This document shows, piece by piece, positions 1 through 10,211 of a DNA stretch of 64,000 nt. The notes under the pieces were generated by a model. It was not told the origin of the DNA. It was given only the letters and a program-made list of their open reading frames with translations, and made no database searches. Within the stretch, counting starts at the first letter, position 1; every line of letters starts with the position of its first letter. This DNA comes from Microdochium bolleyi. Its lineage: Eukaryota > Ascomycota > Sordariomycetes > Xylariales > Microdochiaceae. The stretch covers positions 930,001 to 994,000 of the forward strand of contig KQ964247.1 in the NCBI GenBank assembly GCA_001566295.1. Reading direction: 5' to 3'. The translations under genes were made by a program, and so were the position numbers.

Positions 1-480
1 TCTGGCAATGGTCAACATCAGGCTCGCGAAGGAGGCATAAGTCCGGTGACTGACAGCGCACCAGAGTCCGTCTTGGGAACTCCAGACAACAAGGGACGAT
101 CCAGGCAGCGAATGAGACTTGACAAGCATTCCGAGTCCTCCGAGGCTGAACCGAACAGCTCTGGCGCTGATAACAATGGACGTCTTAGCCCACGAGTACC
201 GCAGACGATAGACGAGTCAGCAGTGTCAGGACAGTCGACACCGTCACCGACGGCGGACAGCCACGGCAAGAAGAGCCCAGGCAACAGTAAGGCACGCCGT
301 CGGGGCAGCGGAGCAAGCGCTCTCAGCGTCGACTCGTTGCGCGAGGGAAGCAAAGGGATCAAGATTGGCGCGGGCAAGCCCGTGGGAGGCGTCGTTACGA
401 GCGGCCACAACATGCCAACACTTGAAGGAAACGGTGAAGCCAGCGCTGGTCACAACAAGGCCCGGCGATTCAGAAATTAG
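1..480 (+). CDS. 3' end of an unrecognised gene (partial)
   Basis: The first frame is open from base 1 to a TAG stop at 478-480, so this is the last ~159 codons of a gene that begins outside the window. The visible protein is low-complexity, rich in Ser, Gly, Asn and Pro, with a basic patch (KARRRGSG) and an arginine-rich end (ARRFRN). No domain or catalytic motif can be seen and I do not recognise the family. The tail looks disordered, as in many fungal regulatory or nuclear proteins, but that is inference. A GTG at base 46 is only an internal codon, not a start. Confidence that it is coding rests on the open frame, the codon pattern and the window-edge position. Confidence 0.6.
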   Translation, partial: SGNGQHQAREGGISPVTDSAPESVLGTPDNKGRSRQRMRLDKHSESSEAEPNSSGADNNGRLSPRVPQTIDESAVSGQSTPSPTADSHGKKSPGNSKARRRGSGASALSVDSLREGSKGIKIGAGKPVGGVVTSGHNMPTLEGNGEASAGHNKARRFRN

Positions 481-1102
481 CATTGTGAGGACAGTACAAA
501 GTATAGAGCAGGAACACCAAGGCACTCGCCGAGTCGTTTTTCTTTCCTTTTTCCAGAATTATAGCATCACCTGCTGGTGCCTACTACAGAACATTGGTAG
601 ACGCAACATCCAAAGGCTGCTGATCAGCACTGTTCAGAGTAAGCTCAACCCGTCAGGAGCGGCCCGTATGAATGCTTGCGAGTCGTGACACGCGTTGTGG
701 CGGCGGTTGTGATGGTTTATTGGCCCACTGACACGGGCCCCTGCTGATCTGTAAGTGCCGGCATCCCGCGTGACGACGCCCTGGCGCTTTGCATGCAGGC
801 CACACGTCACAGGGTCTTAGCTGAAGCCGCTAGTTGAGACATTGTTCTTCCCGAGCCGTGCTCCCAAGGCTCACCAGCGACTGCGAACCGCTCCTTTTCG
901 TCTCACCTAATAGCCTCATTTCCTCGTAATCCTTTCTTTTGTGGTTCCAGCGAGCACTGCACTTTACCCCGAGCCTAGTACATACTTAAAGTACGCAAAC
1001 ATCCGCGACGCACGACATAGACAGAGCACATACTGCGACCAACAATAGCTTACGCCGCCGAGGAACAGCAGGAACCTCGGCTCCCCTTCCAGACAACCAA
1101 CG
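481..1102. other. intergenic spacer / upstream region of the phosphatase gene
   Basis: About 620 bases between the partial gene and the Ppn2-like gene, both on the plus strand. It should hold the 3' UTR of the first and the promoter of the second. I see no RNA gene or repeat. An AT-richer, pyrimidine-rich patch (CCTTTCTTTTG) lies near 930, about 170 bases before the start codon. Confidence 0.5.
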
Positions 1103-3154
1103 ATGAGCGGCGGTTGCGAGCCCGCCGCTGTCACGCAGGATAAATCAAGAGATTCGATCCACCACGACGAAGATCTCCTACCCCGCTTCACGCTTAAGAA
1201 GCAGCAACAAGGCCTCGCGGCTGTCGCCGGTCAACCTCAGTGGCAACTCGACACGACGACGACACAAGCAGCACGGGGCCCGCTTTGGAGGCGGCTTACG
1301 CAGCGACCTGTGGCGGTGGTCCTGCTCGTGCTAGCCATTGTGCTAAGCGGCCTGTCAGTGTGCTCTCCTGACAAGCTGCGGTCGCTTGCGCCGGGATACA
1401 TGATCGACCACTACGCACCACCTTTCTTACAAGGGACCGCCTCGACTACGATGAAGCATGATGGGCACGTCATGGAAGAGGAGCTTGTGCTTGAGAAGCA
1501 GGGGAAGCAGCAGACCGAGAAGGGCCCAGCGGGCGGGTTTCCGGAGCACCGGCGGACACGCGACGCGATTCTGCGCCCGCGCCTCATCGCTGATCTCCCG
1601 GCGCACTACCTCCCTGGCTTCCCTGTAGACAGCAGCGCGACGGGCAACGACGGCGGCGATACCGACAGCAGCCCCGAAGGCGGCGATCGATTCTCGACCA
1701 CATCCACAACGGCAGCGACGAATCCACGGAAGCCCGGCCACCAGAACAAGCCCCGCGTCATCGTCGTCGGCGACGTCCACGGCGAGCTCGAGGTGCTGCA
1801 GAACCTGCTGCGCAAGGTCGGCTACACGCCTCGCGCGCAGGGCGGACGGGACCACGTCATCCTGGCGGGCGACATTGTCAACAAGGGGCCTGACAGCCCC
1901 GGGGTCCTGGCGCTCGCGATGCGCGAGGGCTTCAGTGGCGTTCGGGGTAACCATGACGACAAGCTACTGAAGCTGTTTGAGGAGCATGTCGGGGAGTACG
2001 AGGCGATAGAAGGGGCAGCCGGAGAGAAGGAGTCTGAGACCGAGGAAGAGGATACCGAGTCTCAGGAGGGAGAGGGCAGCGATGCCGACGCCGATGATGA
2101 TGAACAACGGCTCGTCGACGGTTTCGATAACATCCACTTGACCGAGCAGGTTCGGCTAGGAGCCGATGCGCATCGCGGTACCAAGCACAACGACAACAGC
2201 GGCGAGAAGCACAAAAAGAAGAAGAACAAAGAGGACAAGAATAAGAAGAAGGACAAGAAGGACAAGAAGAAGAAACACAGGAAGCACATCTCCCACAAGG
2301 ACCGTGCGGGCCTCGAGACGATCGAGTCCTGCACCCCGGCGCAGCGGCGCTGGCTCGCCAACTTGCCCCTGATCCTGCGCGTCGGGCACATCCCATACAT
2401 CGCCCCGGCAGTCGCCGCTGCCCAGGATGGCACAACGCCGCTCTCACCGCGCTCCGCGCGGGACTCGTCGGAGAAGGAGATGCCGACCCCGTACGGCGGT
2501 GAGCTCGTCGTCGTGCACGGCGGCCTTGTCCCCGGTGTCCCGCTGGAGGAGCAGGACCCCTGGGCGGTGCTGCACATGCGGACGTTGCTGATCAAGAAGA
2601 AGAAGGAGGGCAAGAAGGACAAACACAAGAAGGACAAGAAGAAGAACAAGAACAAGAAGCACCACAAGCTGTCGATCGAGAAAGCGGCGTCTCCAGCTAG
2701 CGACCATAGCGACGAGGGCGACGAGGATGACAACAACGATGACGATGAGGAGCTTCTAGACGATGTGCACCCGGAAGCCGATCTCGACAGCCTCCTCGCG
2801 CCAGTCCACGATAACGACAACGCTGCGATATCGATGACCCCACTCGAGTCGCGCGAGGGCAAGCCCTGGGCGCGCGTGTGGGACAAGTTCCAGCACAGGG
2901 CCGTCCCGGACCCGGCGCGGCGCACGACCGTGGTATTCGGCCACGACGCGAAGGCGGGCCTGCAGGTCGGCGAGTACTCGTTCGGCCTGGACACGGGGTG
3001 CGTCGCGGGCGGGAAGCTGACCGCCATGGTGTTCTACGAGGATGAGGATGAGGACCTGGAGGGCAAGCGAGACGCAGTAAGAGGAGGCGTGGTCAAGGTC
3101 GCGCACCGGTTCGTGAGCGTCCCTTGCCGGGCGGGGGTCAAGTATGATTTGTGA
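1103..3154 (+). CDS. PPN2: Ppn2-like metallophosphoesterase (putative vacuolar endopolyphosphatase)
   Basis: A single-exon gene of 683 residues. It carries the calcineurin-like phosphoesterase signature in order: GDVHGE (residues 223-228), GDIVNKGP (256-263), GNHDD (282-286), HGG (472-474) and GHDAKAG (613-619) with a following GLDTGC. These supply the Asp/His/Asn ligands of a two-metal centre. A hydrophobic segment at ~69-87 after a basic patch looks like a type II signal anchor. This layout matches yeast Ppn2 (YNL217W), a Zn-dependent endopolyphosphatase of the vacuole. The assignment is by architecture, so a related Ser/Thr-type phosphatase is the alternative. Two lysine-rich tracts (~369-399 and ~498-522), each next to an acidic stretch (~307-334 and ~538-560), interrupt the catalytic domain and make it longer than the minimal fold. 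The chosen ATG precedes the anchor; no earlier in-frame ATG is needed. Confidence 0.85.
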   Translation: MSGGCEPAAVTQDKSRDSIHHDEDLLPRFTLKKQQQGLAAVAGQPQWQLDTTTTQAARGPLWRRLTQRPVAVVLLVLAIVLSGLSVCSPDKLRSLAPGYMIDHYAPPFLQGTASTTMKHDGHVMEEELVLEKQGKQQTEKGPAGGFPEHRRTRDAILRPRLIADLPAHYLPGFPVDSSATGNDGGDTDSSPEGGDRFSTTSTTAATNPRKPGHQNKPRVIVVGDVHGELEVLQNLLRKVGYTPRAQGGRDHVILAGDIVNKGPDSPGVLALAMREGFSGVRGNHDDKLLKLFEEHVGEYEAIEGAAGEKESETEEEDTESQEGEGSDADADDDEQRLVDGFDNIHLTEQVRLGADAHRGTKHNDNSGEKHKKKKNKEDKNKKKDKKDKKKKHRKHISHKDRAGLETIESCTPAQRRWLANLPLILRVGHIPYIAPAVAAAQDGTTPLSPRSARDSSEKEMPTPYGGELVVVHGGLVPGVPLEEQDPWAVLHMRTLLIKKKKEGKKDKHKKDKKKNKNKKHHKLSIEKAASPASDHSDEGDEDDNNDDDEELLDDVHPEADLDSLLAPVHDNDNAAISMTPLESREGKPWARVWDKFQHRAVPDPARRTTVVFGHDAKAGLQVGEYSFGLDTGCVAGGKLTAMVFYEDEDEDLEGKRDAVRGGVVKVAHRFVSVPCRAGVKYDL

Positions 3155-3639
3155 TTTTCTCCTCTGCCAGAACATGGCAGTGGCAAGCAGACAAGCAAGC
3201 GAGCGTTTTGAACATTGTCGAGCAGACTATGGGTAAAGCCCGGACAGAAGGGGTTTGGATGAATACTGCTCGAACAGCCTCGTACTCCGTGGATCACCAC
3301 CGGGGTCACTCCATGGTCGCCATAATACTAGACTACTCCTAATACACTTTCACTTCCAGAGGGTGCTGTCGCAGGTCTCTTCGTGGTTTTTTCGGGCATA
3401 TACAGGCTAGTAGATTTGGCCTATGAAGTGTCTCCATCGGGAAACATTCGATCAAGGCTGGCACGTAGACTACTAATCACCTGCCCCTGCATATTCGTGA
3501 GGAACGAGCGCTCAGATTCAAGACAGCTTGTCAATTTGGGTATTTCGTGGTATATAAATATTCATCTTTCGTGTTTTTTGTTCCTCCCAAACCGTCATTC
3601 CTCATAAAACCATGATTGCACAAGTCAGAGATATGGCGC
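3155..3639. other. convergent 3' spacer
   Basis: About 485 bases between the stops of the plus-strand phosphatase gene and the minus-strand transaldolase gene. It is AT-richer than the flanking coding DNA, as expected for two facing 3' UTRs. No gene or structured RNA is visible. Confidence 0.5.
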
Positions 3640-5162
3640 TTATGCCTGGACCTTCTTCTTGATGATGTCCTTGAGGGTGTCGGCGTCGGCGGCGAACTTG
3701 CTGATGCCTTCCCGGAGCTTCTCGACAGCCATCTGCTCCTCGTTGAAATCGAAGCGGAAGGTGGGCTCGTCGTTGATGTAGGTCTTCTTCTCGATGTCGA
3801 GCGAGCTGGCGGAGCTGGCGTCGAGCTTCTTGGGGACGGCCTCCTGGGAGTTGAGGAGGTCCTCGAGGAGGTTGGGCTGCGGAGGCGGTGGTTAGGGATG
3901 GTGCTTTTATAACTGAGAAAGTAGGGAGGAAGAACTCACGGAGATGGTCAGGTAGTCGCAGCCAGCGAGCTCGGTGATCTCGCCAGTGTTTCTGAAAGAG
4001 GCACCCATGACGATGGTCTTGTAGCCGAACTTCTTGTAGTAGTTGAAGATGGCCTGGACGGACTTGACACCGGGGTCCTCCTCCTTGCTGTAATCCTTCT
4101 TGTTGGCAGCCTTGTACCAGTCAAGGATGCGACCGACGAAGGGGGAGATAAGGAAGGCACCAGCCTCAGCGGCGGCGATGGCCTGGACGGTCGAGAACAT
4201 GAGGGTGAGGTTGGTGTTGATGCCGTGGTCGCGCTGGAGGATCTCAGCGGCCTTGATGCCCTCCCAGGTAGAGGCGATCTTGATCAGGATGCGCTCCTTG
4301 CCAATGCCCTGCTCCTTGTACAGCTGTTTTCGGGGAAGAACCGGGTTAGTCTCATCGCGGCGTAGGCATGGCTTGGGAATGTGGAAAGGCATTACATACA
4401 TCAATGATGTGGAGGGCCTTGTCGACGGAGGCCTTGGTGTCGAAGGAGAAGCGGGCGTCGACCTCGGTAGAGACCTTGCCGGGAATGATCTTGAGGATCT
4501 CCTTGCCGAACTCGACGAGGAGGCTGTCAAGAGCAGCGTCGACCTGGTGGTCAACGTCACCGCCCTTGGTCTTGGCATACTCGACAGCGGCGTCGATCAG
4601 CTTGGCGTACTCGGGCTTCTTGGAAGCGGCGAGGATGAGGGACGGGTTGGTGGTGGCATCCTGAGGCTTGTACTTGCCAATGGCTGTTTGAGTGTGTTAG
4701 TACGCTAATTCTGTACGACAACCGTCTGGCATTGCCGAGCTCGAAAGCTGCGGACAAGGCCCGCCATGACGGGGAAAGCCGGAGAGGGAGGCTACTGACT
4801 GGCAAAGTCACCGGAGTCGCACACGACGACCTAAGAAGAGAGACAGGAGTTTAGTAAGCTTCGAGATTGAAGTTTGCGAGCTGGTGCTCATGGCTGTGAT
4901 GGACGAAGCAAGAGTTTTGACGTGTCTGGCTCCAGGAGCCACGCAAACCAGTGCTAGCGTCAATTGCTTCACTGTCCAGAGTGCCGTCACCAAATGCAGC
5001 CCGTCCAGCGTGTTTAATGCTGCCGGAGCCATTCGCAAGTGGTGGTGTTGTGGTCTTGGACTTTTGTGTACGCGTACGTCATATGGAGGGGAGCCGGTCT
5101 GGCGGGGGAGGGACGGAGCTTACGGTGCCGGTGTTCTTGAGCTGGTCGAGAGAGCTAGACAT
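3640..5162 (-). CDS. TAL1: transaldolase
   Basis: Cytosolic enzyme of the non-oxidative pentose phosphate pathway. It moves a dihydroxyacetone unit from sedoheptulose 7-phosphate to glyceraldehyde 3-phosphate through a Schiff base. Five exons read on the minus strand: 5162-5124, 4830-4800, 4683-4400, 4323-3940 and 3876-3640. They total 975 bases and give 324 residues, the usual class I length. The exon-2 start gives VVVCDSGDF with the conserved Asp18. ATTNPSLIL follows soon after, and LIKIASTWEG holds the Schiff-base lysine (Lys133). MGASFRNTGEI and the AGCDYLTISPNLL block at the last junction are also present. Introns 1 and 2 flank a tiny 31-base exon, which simple gene finders could miss. 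The protein ends KKKVQA. The leader upstream of the ATG is pyrimidine-rich, as in highly expressed fungal genes. Confidence 0.96.
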
Positions 5163-6799
5163 GGTGTGTGGTGGTTGGTTGCTGCTTTGGGGGGTGTAGT
5201 AGCAGAGAAAAGATGTTGTCGGTCAGAAAGAATGGAAGTCTTTCTGGCGAGTCGAGGAGTTGTACTTTGGTTGTTGGAGAGAAGATGACGGAAGGGCAGG
5301 GAAGTGGGCTGGCCGGGGGCGAGTGGCCGTGTCTTTAGGCTGAGTGTGAATGAATTGTTGGGCACTTGCCGCGAGGGAATTTGGGGACCAGTCGACGAGC
5401 TACCCGCACTGCCCGTGTCGAGCTCCTGCTCCGTCACAGGCCGGATGGCCCCCCGAGCCTCCCGCCCGCCTGCCAGGTCCGATGCTCGCTCGCTTGCTGC
5501 GGCGTGGCTCGTGACAGAGGTGAGTGAAGCCTCTAGCATGTATCTGTGTTTACATTCATTCCCTGTAAGCACTCGGACACATCAATTGTCGGGCATATGG
5601 AAAGAGCCTCAGCCATGGCACTGTACTGTGCTTCGTCGCTCACAGCCAGAGTCGTGACAGGCAATAATACTACTGGCCTGTAAGTACCACGTCCCCTCCA
5701 CACAACCGAGAGCCGCCGGGCCACTGCTGGCCGACGCCTCTGGTCACGGCCCGTATGCGTCTCACGATGCTCCATTGTCGACCATGCTGCCAAAGTGACA
5801 CTGACACTGGCGGCCATGCCATTTCCGCCGGTCGTTGCCCGCCGCCGCCCCGCCGCCGCGACCGCCGCAGCCTCCGTGCTTCGGAAAGTGGGGGGCAGCG
5901 AGCGGGCGCGTGAGGTGAGCAACACGCGGGGTCCACTTCCCAATGCCATGCAGGCGGGCCTTTTTGCCCCTCCATCCCACTTCTTTCACTCGCCTTTCGG
6001 CCCTGCTCCCGTCATTGCATCATCTCCGTCGTTGTTTTTCCAAAGTCGCAGCAACGCAGCATCTCCGTGTCTCCGTGGAGCCCGGACCGGCCGATACGGC
6101 GGGGGCCTAAGGACTTGCAGTGCATCTTTGTCATTTTTCGTCATACTCCTGACATCTCCGCTCGCCGCCGGCGCACGCCACGGCCTGTGTATCTGCTTCG
6201 TCATTGGTGTGGTCCCAGTCCTCGCGTTGCCGCGCAGGACTTGGTCAGCCTCATACGTGCTGACTGTAGATTGAATGCAGAGTATCACGATAACGATAAG
6301 AGCTGATAGACTTCGGACCTTGTTAACTGCGACAGAGCCATGTGTAAGCGCCCGGCATTGCAACACGTCGACTCGAAGGCTCTACGAGACAGGGGCGGAT
6401 CGCGAGCCGACAATCGGACCCTTGGACTTTGTTGCCGCATGCCGCCCTTCGGCTTGAATTGCTCCGGTTACGCGCTTCGTCCCTCGTCCAACCAGCTACA
6501 CGGGCACCAAATGTAGGAAATGACTAACGACAGCAGAGTTGCAAAGTGTACCAGGTGGGGGCTCTATTCTCCATGTCTAGTTCTGCCCGTCAGTTCCATT
6601 ATGTGCCTGCAACAGCCCTGGCATTAAATTGGTGTTCATCGTACATGCCACCCCAAAAGTCGCTGTAGCTCTTAGGCGAGCTCGAATGCTGTCATCATCT
6701 CCCAGTACCATTCGCCCACGCTCAGTGCTCGGGAACACCTGCACATCGTTCTGAGCCTCCAGGGATGGCAAAAAGTTTCCACCCATGTCCTGTCTCATC
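5163..6799. other. intergenic region upstream of transaldolase
   Basis: About 1.6 kb between the transaldolase start and the stop of the MYND gene, both on the minus strand. Just upstream of the transaldolase ATG lies a pyrimidine-rich leader on the minus strand. Open frames of up to ~159 codons (for example 5795-6274 plus) show no domain and biased, repetitive composition, so I do not call them genes. Confidence 0.45.
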
Positions 6800-7591
6800 T
6801 CAGACGTTCAGCGAGATAAAAGCGCCGTTTTGCTTTCGGCCAGTGCAAGATGGCTTGTGATCACGCCAGTGAGCCTTCTGGCAGTCCTAGAAACCTGTCA
6901 GTGTCTGGGTGCATTCGAGTGAATTGGTCGCCAAGGGAACCTTACCCGATCACAGTACCAGACAACGTGGCAACCAGCACACTCTCCCGGGGCTCTTCCT
7001 GTGTCGACTTCCATCTTGCCACATTGATAGCAGCTGCCGAAACCACAACGACGGGTCAGTATCTTTATCATAGCTGACACCTTATATGGGAGGCGCATAC
7101 CTTGGGTCGCCAAAGTTTCGGGGTGTGCCAGCTTTGTAGTTGTCCAGTGCGGTGAGGAACTGAACCTTGCCCGGGTCACGAAAGCCATCGTCATCGAAGG
7201 CCCAGGAGAATCCAGGTCGGCTGCGGACCTGTCGGACAAGCTCGCGAAGATGTTCGAGGTCCTTGGCCCTGATCTCCGCCCCGGCGCGGATCATAAGGGC
7301 TCCGAAGACGATCAGACGGTACGGGCCGCCAATCTCGTGCTCCTTCGCCCGCCACTGGTCGAACAGCTTCGCACCGATGCCGGTGTCAAGCTTCGCGCGG
7401 CACGCCTTGACGAGGGCGGCGAGCTCGGTCTTGTACTCTTCTGACGCGTAGTGTGCGCGTGCCTCGGGGGGTGCCATCATGTCGGTCTGGCAGACCATCT
7501 TGCCGAGGGTCAGGGGGTCTTTGCCGTGATCGACAAAGCTCACGCTGAGTTCGCCGCAGGCCAGGTCCAGGTCCTGGTCGCCCTCGAACAT
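6800..7591 (-). CDS. MYND-type zinc finger protein
   Basis: Three exons are clear: 7591-7101, 7033-6946 and 6886-6800, giving 221 residues. After the second junction the C-terminus forms a complete MYND finger: C-x2-C, C-x2-C, then WYC-x3-C-x7-H-x3-C (ending AHWRDHKPSC). MYND fingers bind zinc and mediate protein-protein contacts. The N-terminal ~165 residues begin MFEGDQDLDL and form a domain I know only from uncharacterised fungal MYND proteins, so function is not assigned. The 5' end is uncertain. A likely first exon, starting at the ATG at 7679 and reading MGRRGM before a GTAAGT donor, cannot be joined in frame because the only AG upstream of 7591 gives the wrong phase. If that exon is not used, the poor-context ATG at 7591 is the start. 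Confidence 0.75.
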
Positions 7592-8603
7592 GCATTTGCT
7601 TCCGGGTCAATCCGTGTATCCAGTCATGTGAAGAGATGGTGGTGGGATGATGATACTTACGCATACCCCGACGACCCATCTTTGCACGATGCCTTGACGC
7701 TGTGTTTTTCTCCGAGGATGAAGATTCTTGTAGAGCTGGCAAGTATGCCGAGAAGATGGTGAGATATTGTCGTTATCTTGAACAATCAACTCTGAGAGTC
7801 TTGCACAAAAGTCGTGAGGCAAGCGTTAACGACAAAGTTGAGTGATGCTAGAGTGGAACTTGAGACAGCCGACGCAGTTCGTCTGTCGAGAATGTGAAGA
7901 CAGCTGTCGAGAGGAAAGTCGTGGCAGAAGAGTGAGAAGGAACACAGGACCCCATTTACTGGTGCAGTCGCTCCAAGCAAAAGCCATGTGCAGCTGCCCG
8001 AGAAGGAGGGTGTTGCAAACGAGACTCGGACGCGGATGCCTCAGGCTCAGCCAGCGTGTGCGGACCGGACCACGCGAGTCCAGACTTCACATGCTGGACT
8101 CACAGCGGCATCGAGTTGTGTAGCTGTGTGAGCAATACATGTTGACCACTGTCATTTCCTGTCCGGCGTCGAATCGATATTACGAGTCGCCTTGCTGCGC
8201 AAAGCGTACCCTATTCTGAATAATGTTGCTGGCCTTGAGCGAGTAGGTGCTGAAACAAACATAATTCCAACTGACCAGGAGCCTCACGCGACTCTACAGC
8301 ACACTCGTGAGGATAGATCATGTTATTCTTGAGCTCGAAATCTAAGACGGTCCAGTGTTGTTTGTGTATAGTAAATTTATTCTGATATAAGAACTATCAC
8401 GAGCATTAACCTGCCTTCTTGAGAAGGACACCATGCAAGATATACAATGAAAGCACGAGAATACTTAGATGAAGCCCTCCACTAAACATGTCCTGTAAAT
8501 ATAATAAAAAGACAATAGATCGCTGCCGCTCTCTGAGTAATGCATCATCGCCTCTCAATTACTTCTCCGTCGTCGAGGACTTTTTTCTTGGAGGTCAATC
8601 GCT
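7592..8603. other. spacer, including a possible lost first exon of the MYND gene
   Basis: The stretch 7679-7661 on the minus strand reads ATG GGT CGT CGG GGT ATG C before a strong GTAAGT donor. It probably represents the original first exon of the MYND gene. Beyond it, about 900 bases up to the chitin deacetylase stop show no gene. Bases 8340-8560 are notably AT-rich and fit the 3' UTR of the deacetylase gene. Confidence 0.45.
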
Positions 8604-10211
8604 CTAGCTGAGCACTGCAGTGATAAGAGCACCGACAGCCAGTACCAGGAACGACGAGCCCATGCTGCTCAAGGCCTGGGCACCATTAGGGTTGCTCGGT
8701 GTCGGCGACGGGACAGTTGTGGCGCCGCTGGGCTTCTCCGTGGACGCGGCAACGAACGTGGGGAGGGTGGGCTCTAATAGGATTTCACAATCATCGTCAG
8801 CATATCGTCCACAAGGAAAAGAAGAAAAACTTAGTTGTCTATAGGAAATGGAACGGCCAAAACATACCAAGGCTGAAAGTCATGCTCGGCGGCGCGCTGC
8901 CGTCGCACTTGTTCTCCTTGACCGGGAAGTCGTACTTCGGGATCTGCGCCCCGTCGGGCCCGCTGCGGTACCAGTTCTCAGCCGGGTCGCCGAGGCACTC
9001 GCCGACCGTGACGGAGCGGAAGCCGTGGCGGTAGAGCGACCCAAGCATGTACGCAGTGAGGTTGTACACGGTCTGCACCTGCAGGTCGTGCTCGATGTGG
9101 ATGAAGGACTGGTCGCACGCGCTGCTGCCATTCATCGCCGTGTCCCAGATCTGCTTGCTCTGGCCGATCTTGAGGGGGTCATCGTTGGCCAGGCCGTTGG
9201 TGTCGAGGACAAAGTGCACGTTGTGGTAGCCCAGCTCAGCGAGGGTGTCCTGGCAGTCCTTGGGGCAGATGGAGTACGGCGGGCTGGTAATGGAATGGTG
9301 TCAGCGTCTGTTTTGAGTCGCAGCAGATTGGACCTGGCGCGCGACATTGCTTACCGGTAGTACGTAGGGAAGTACCCCAGGATATCGTTGATCGCCACCT
9401 CGTTCCAGATGAGCTGGTCGCGGAACTGGTCCTTGCTGAGCTGTGTGTAGTTTTGGTGCGACCACGAGTGGCTGGCGACCTGGTGGCCCTCAGCAGCCAT
9501 GCGCTTGATCATGCCACCCCAGGGCTTGTTCGGGTCGTTGATGTGGCCCTTGCCCTTGTTGTTGCCGTTGATGAAGAAGGTTGCCTTGGCGCCAAACTTC
9601 TTAAAGATATCGAGCAGGTCGCCTGTATACAGGTACGGCCCGTCGTCGTAGGTAATGGCGATGTCGCCTTTCCGTGTGCAGTTGTAGATCTCTGGGCCGT
9701 AGGGCACCTTGCCAAGCTTGTTCCGCTTCACGGCCGAAGTGTCCTTGCCCTTGGGCTTCTGGTTGCCGTCGCACGCATCGCCATAGTCGATCTGACAGTC
9801 TGGCGCCCAGCAGTACGTCGCTGTGTTTCCGCACCACCTGCGAGTTTCTTCTGGTCAGCCACCATGATATTCCCCAGACGATGGTTCATGTTCCCGGCTC
9901 CGGGGAAGCACGACCGATGAGCGTGTGGAAACTCACCCTGCCGAAGAGCAGCAGTATCCGTCCTGGCACTTGCCCACGCCAGCACCACACCTCTCTGGGT
10001 TGGCACTCTGCCGCCTCTCAATGCCGCCGTGGTGGCTGTCCCTCGCCTGGAGGTTGTGCATCTGTGTGAGGTATCCGTCCCGGCCGACCAGCTCGGCGAG
10101 GGCGCGAGCGTCGCCGGCGATGCGTGGGACGGGATGCTCGCCGCCGTGGGCGCTGACCAGGGCGGCGGCGCCACACGCCGCGATGGCTGTTGTCGCCGTG
10201 TTCCAATGCAT
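8604..10211 (-). CDS. GPI-anchored chitin deacetylase with CBM18 chitin-binding domain
   Basis: Four exons on the minus strand (10211-9937, 9837-9355, 9283-8868, 8773-8604) give 447 residues. A signal peptide covers about residues 1-21. A cysteine-rich chitin-binding (CBM18) module follows, spanning the first intron, with CGAGVGKCQDGYCC then WCGNTATYCW. The NodB polysaccharide deacetylase domain shows TYDDGP (Asp156/Asp157), SHSWSH (metal-binding His215 and His219) and YYRPPYS across the second junction. A Ser/Thr/Pro spacer and a hydrophobic C-terminus (FLVLAVGALITAVLS) fit a GPI-anchor signal. The enzyme is expected to remove acetyl groups from chitin at the cell surface, giving chitosan. 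In plant- and animal-associated fungi this can reduce recognition and chitinase attack, but this window does not show the lifestyle. Confidence 0.93.

Noticed and set aside
2062..3027. 321-codon open frame antisense to the Ppn2-like gene
   Set aside because: It is Ser/Leu/Phe-rich and mirrors the Lys- and Asp-rich codons of the sense strand. It is a shadow of codon bias, with no domain.
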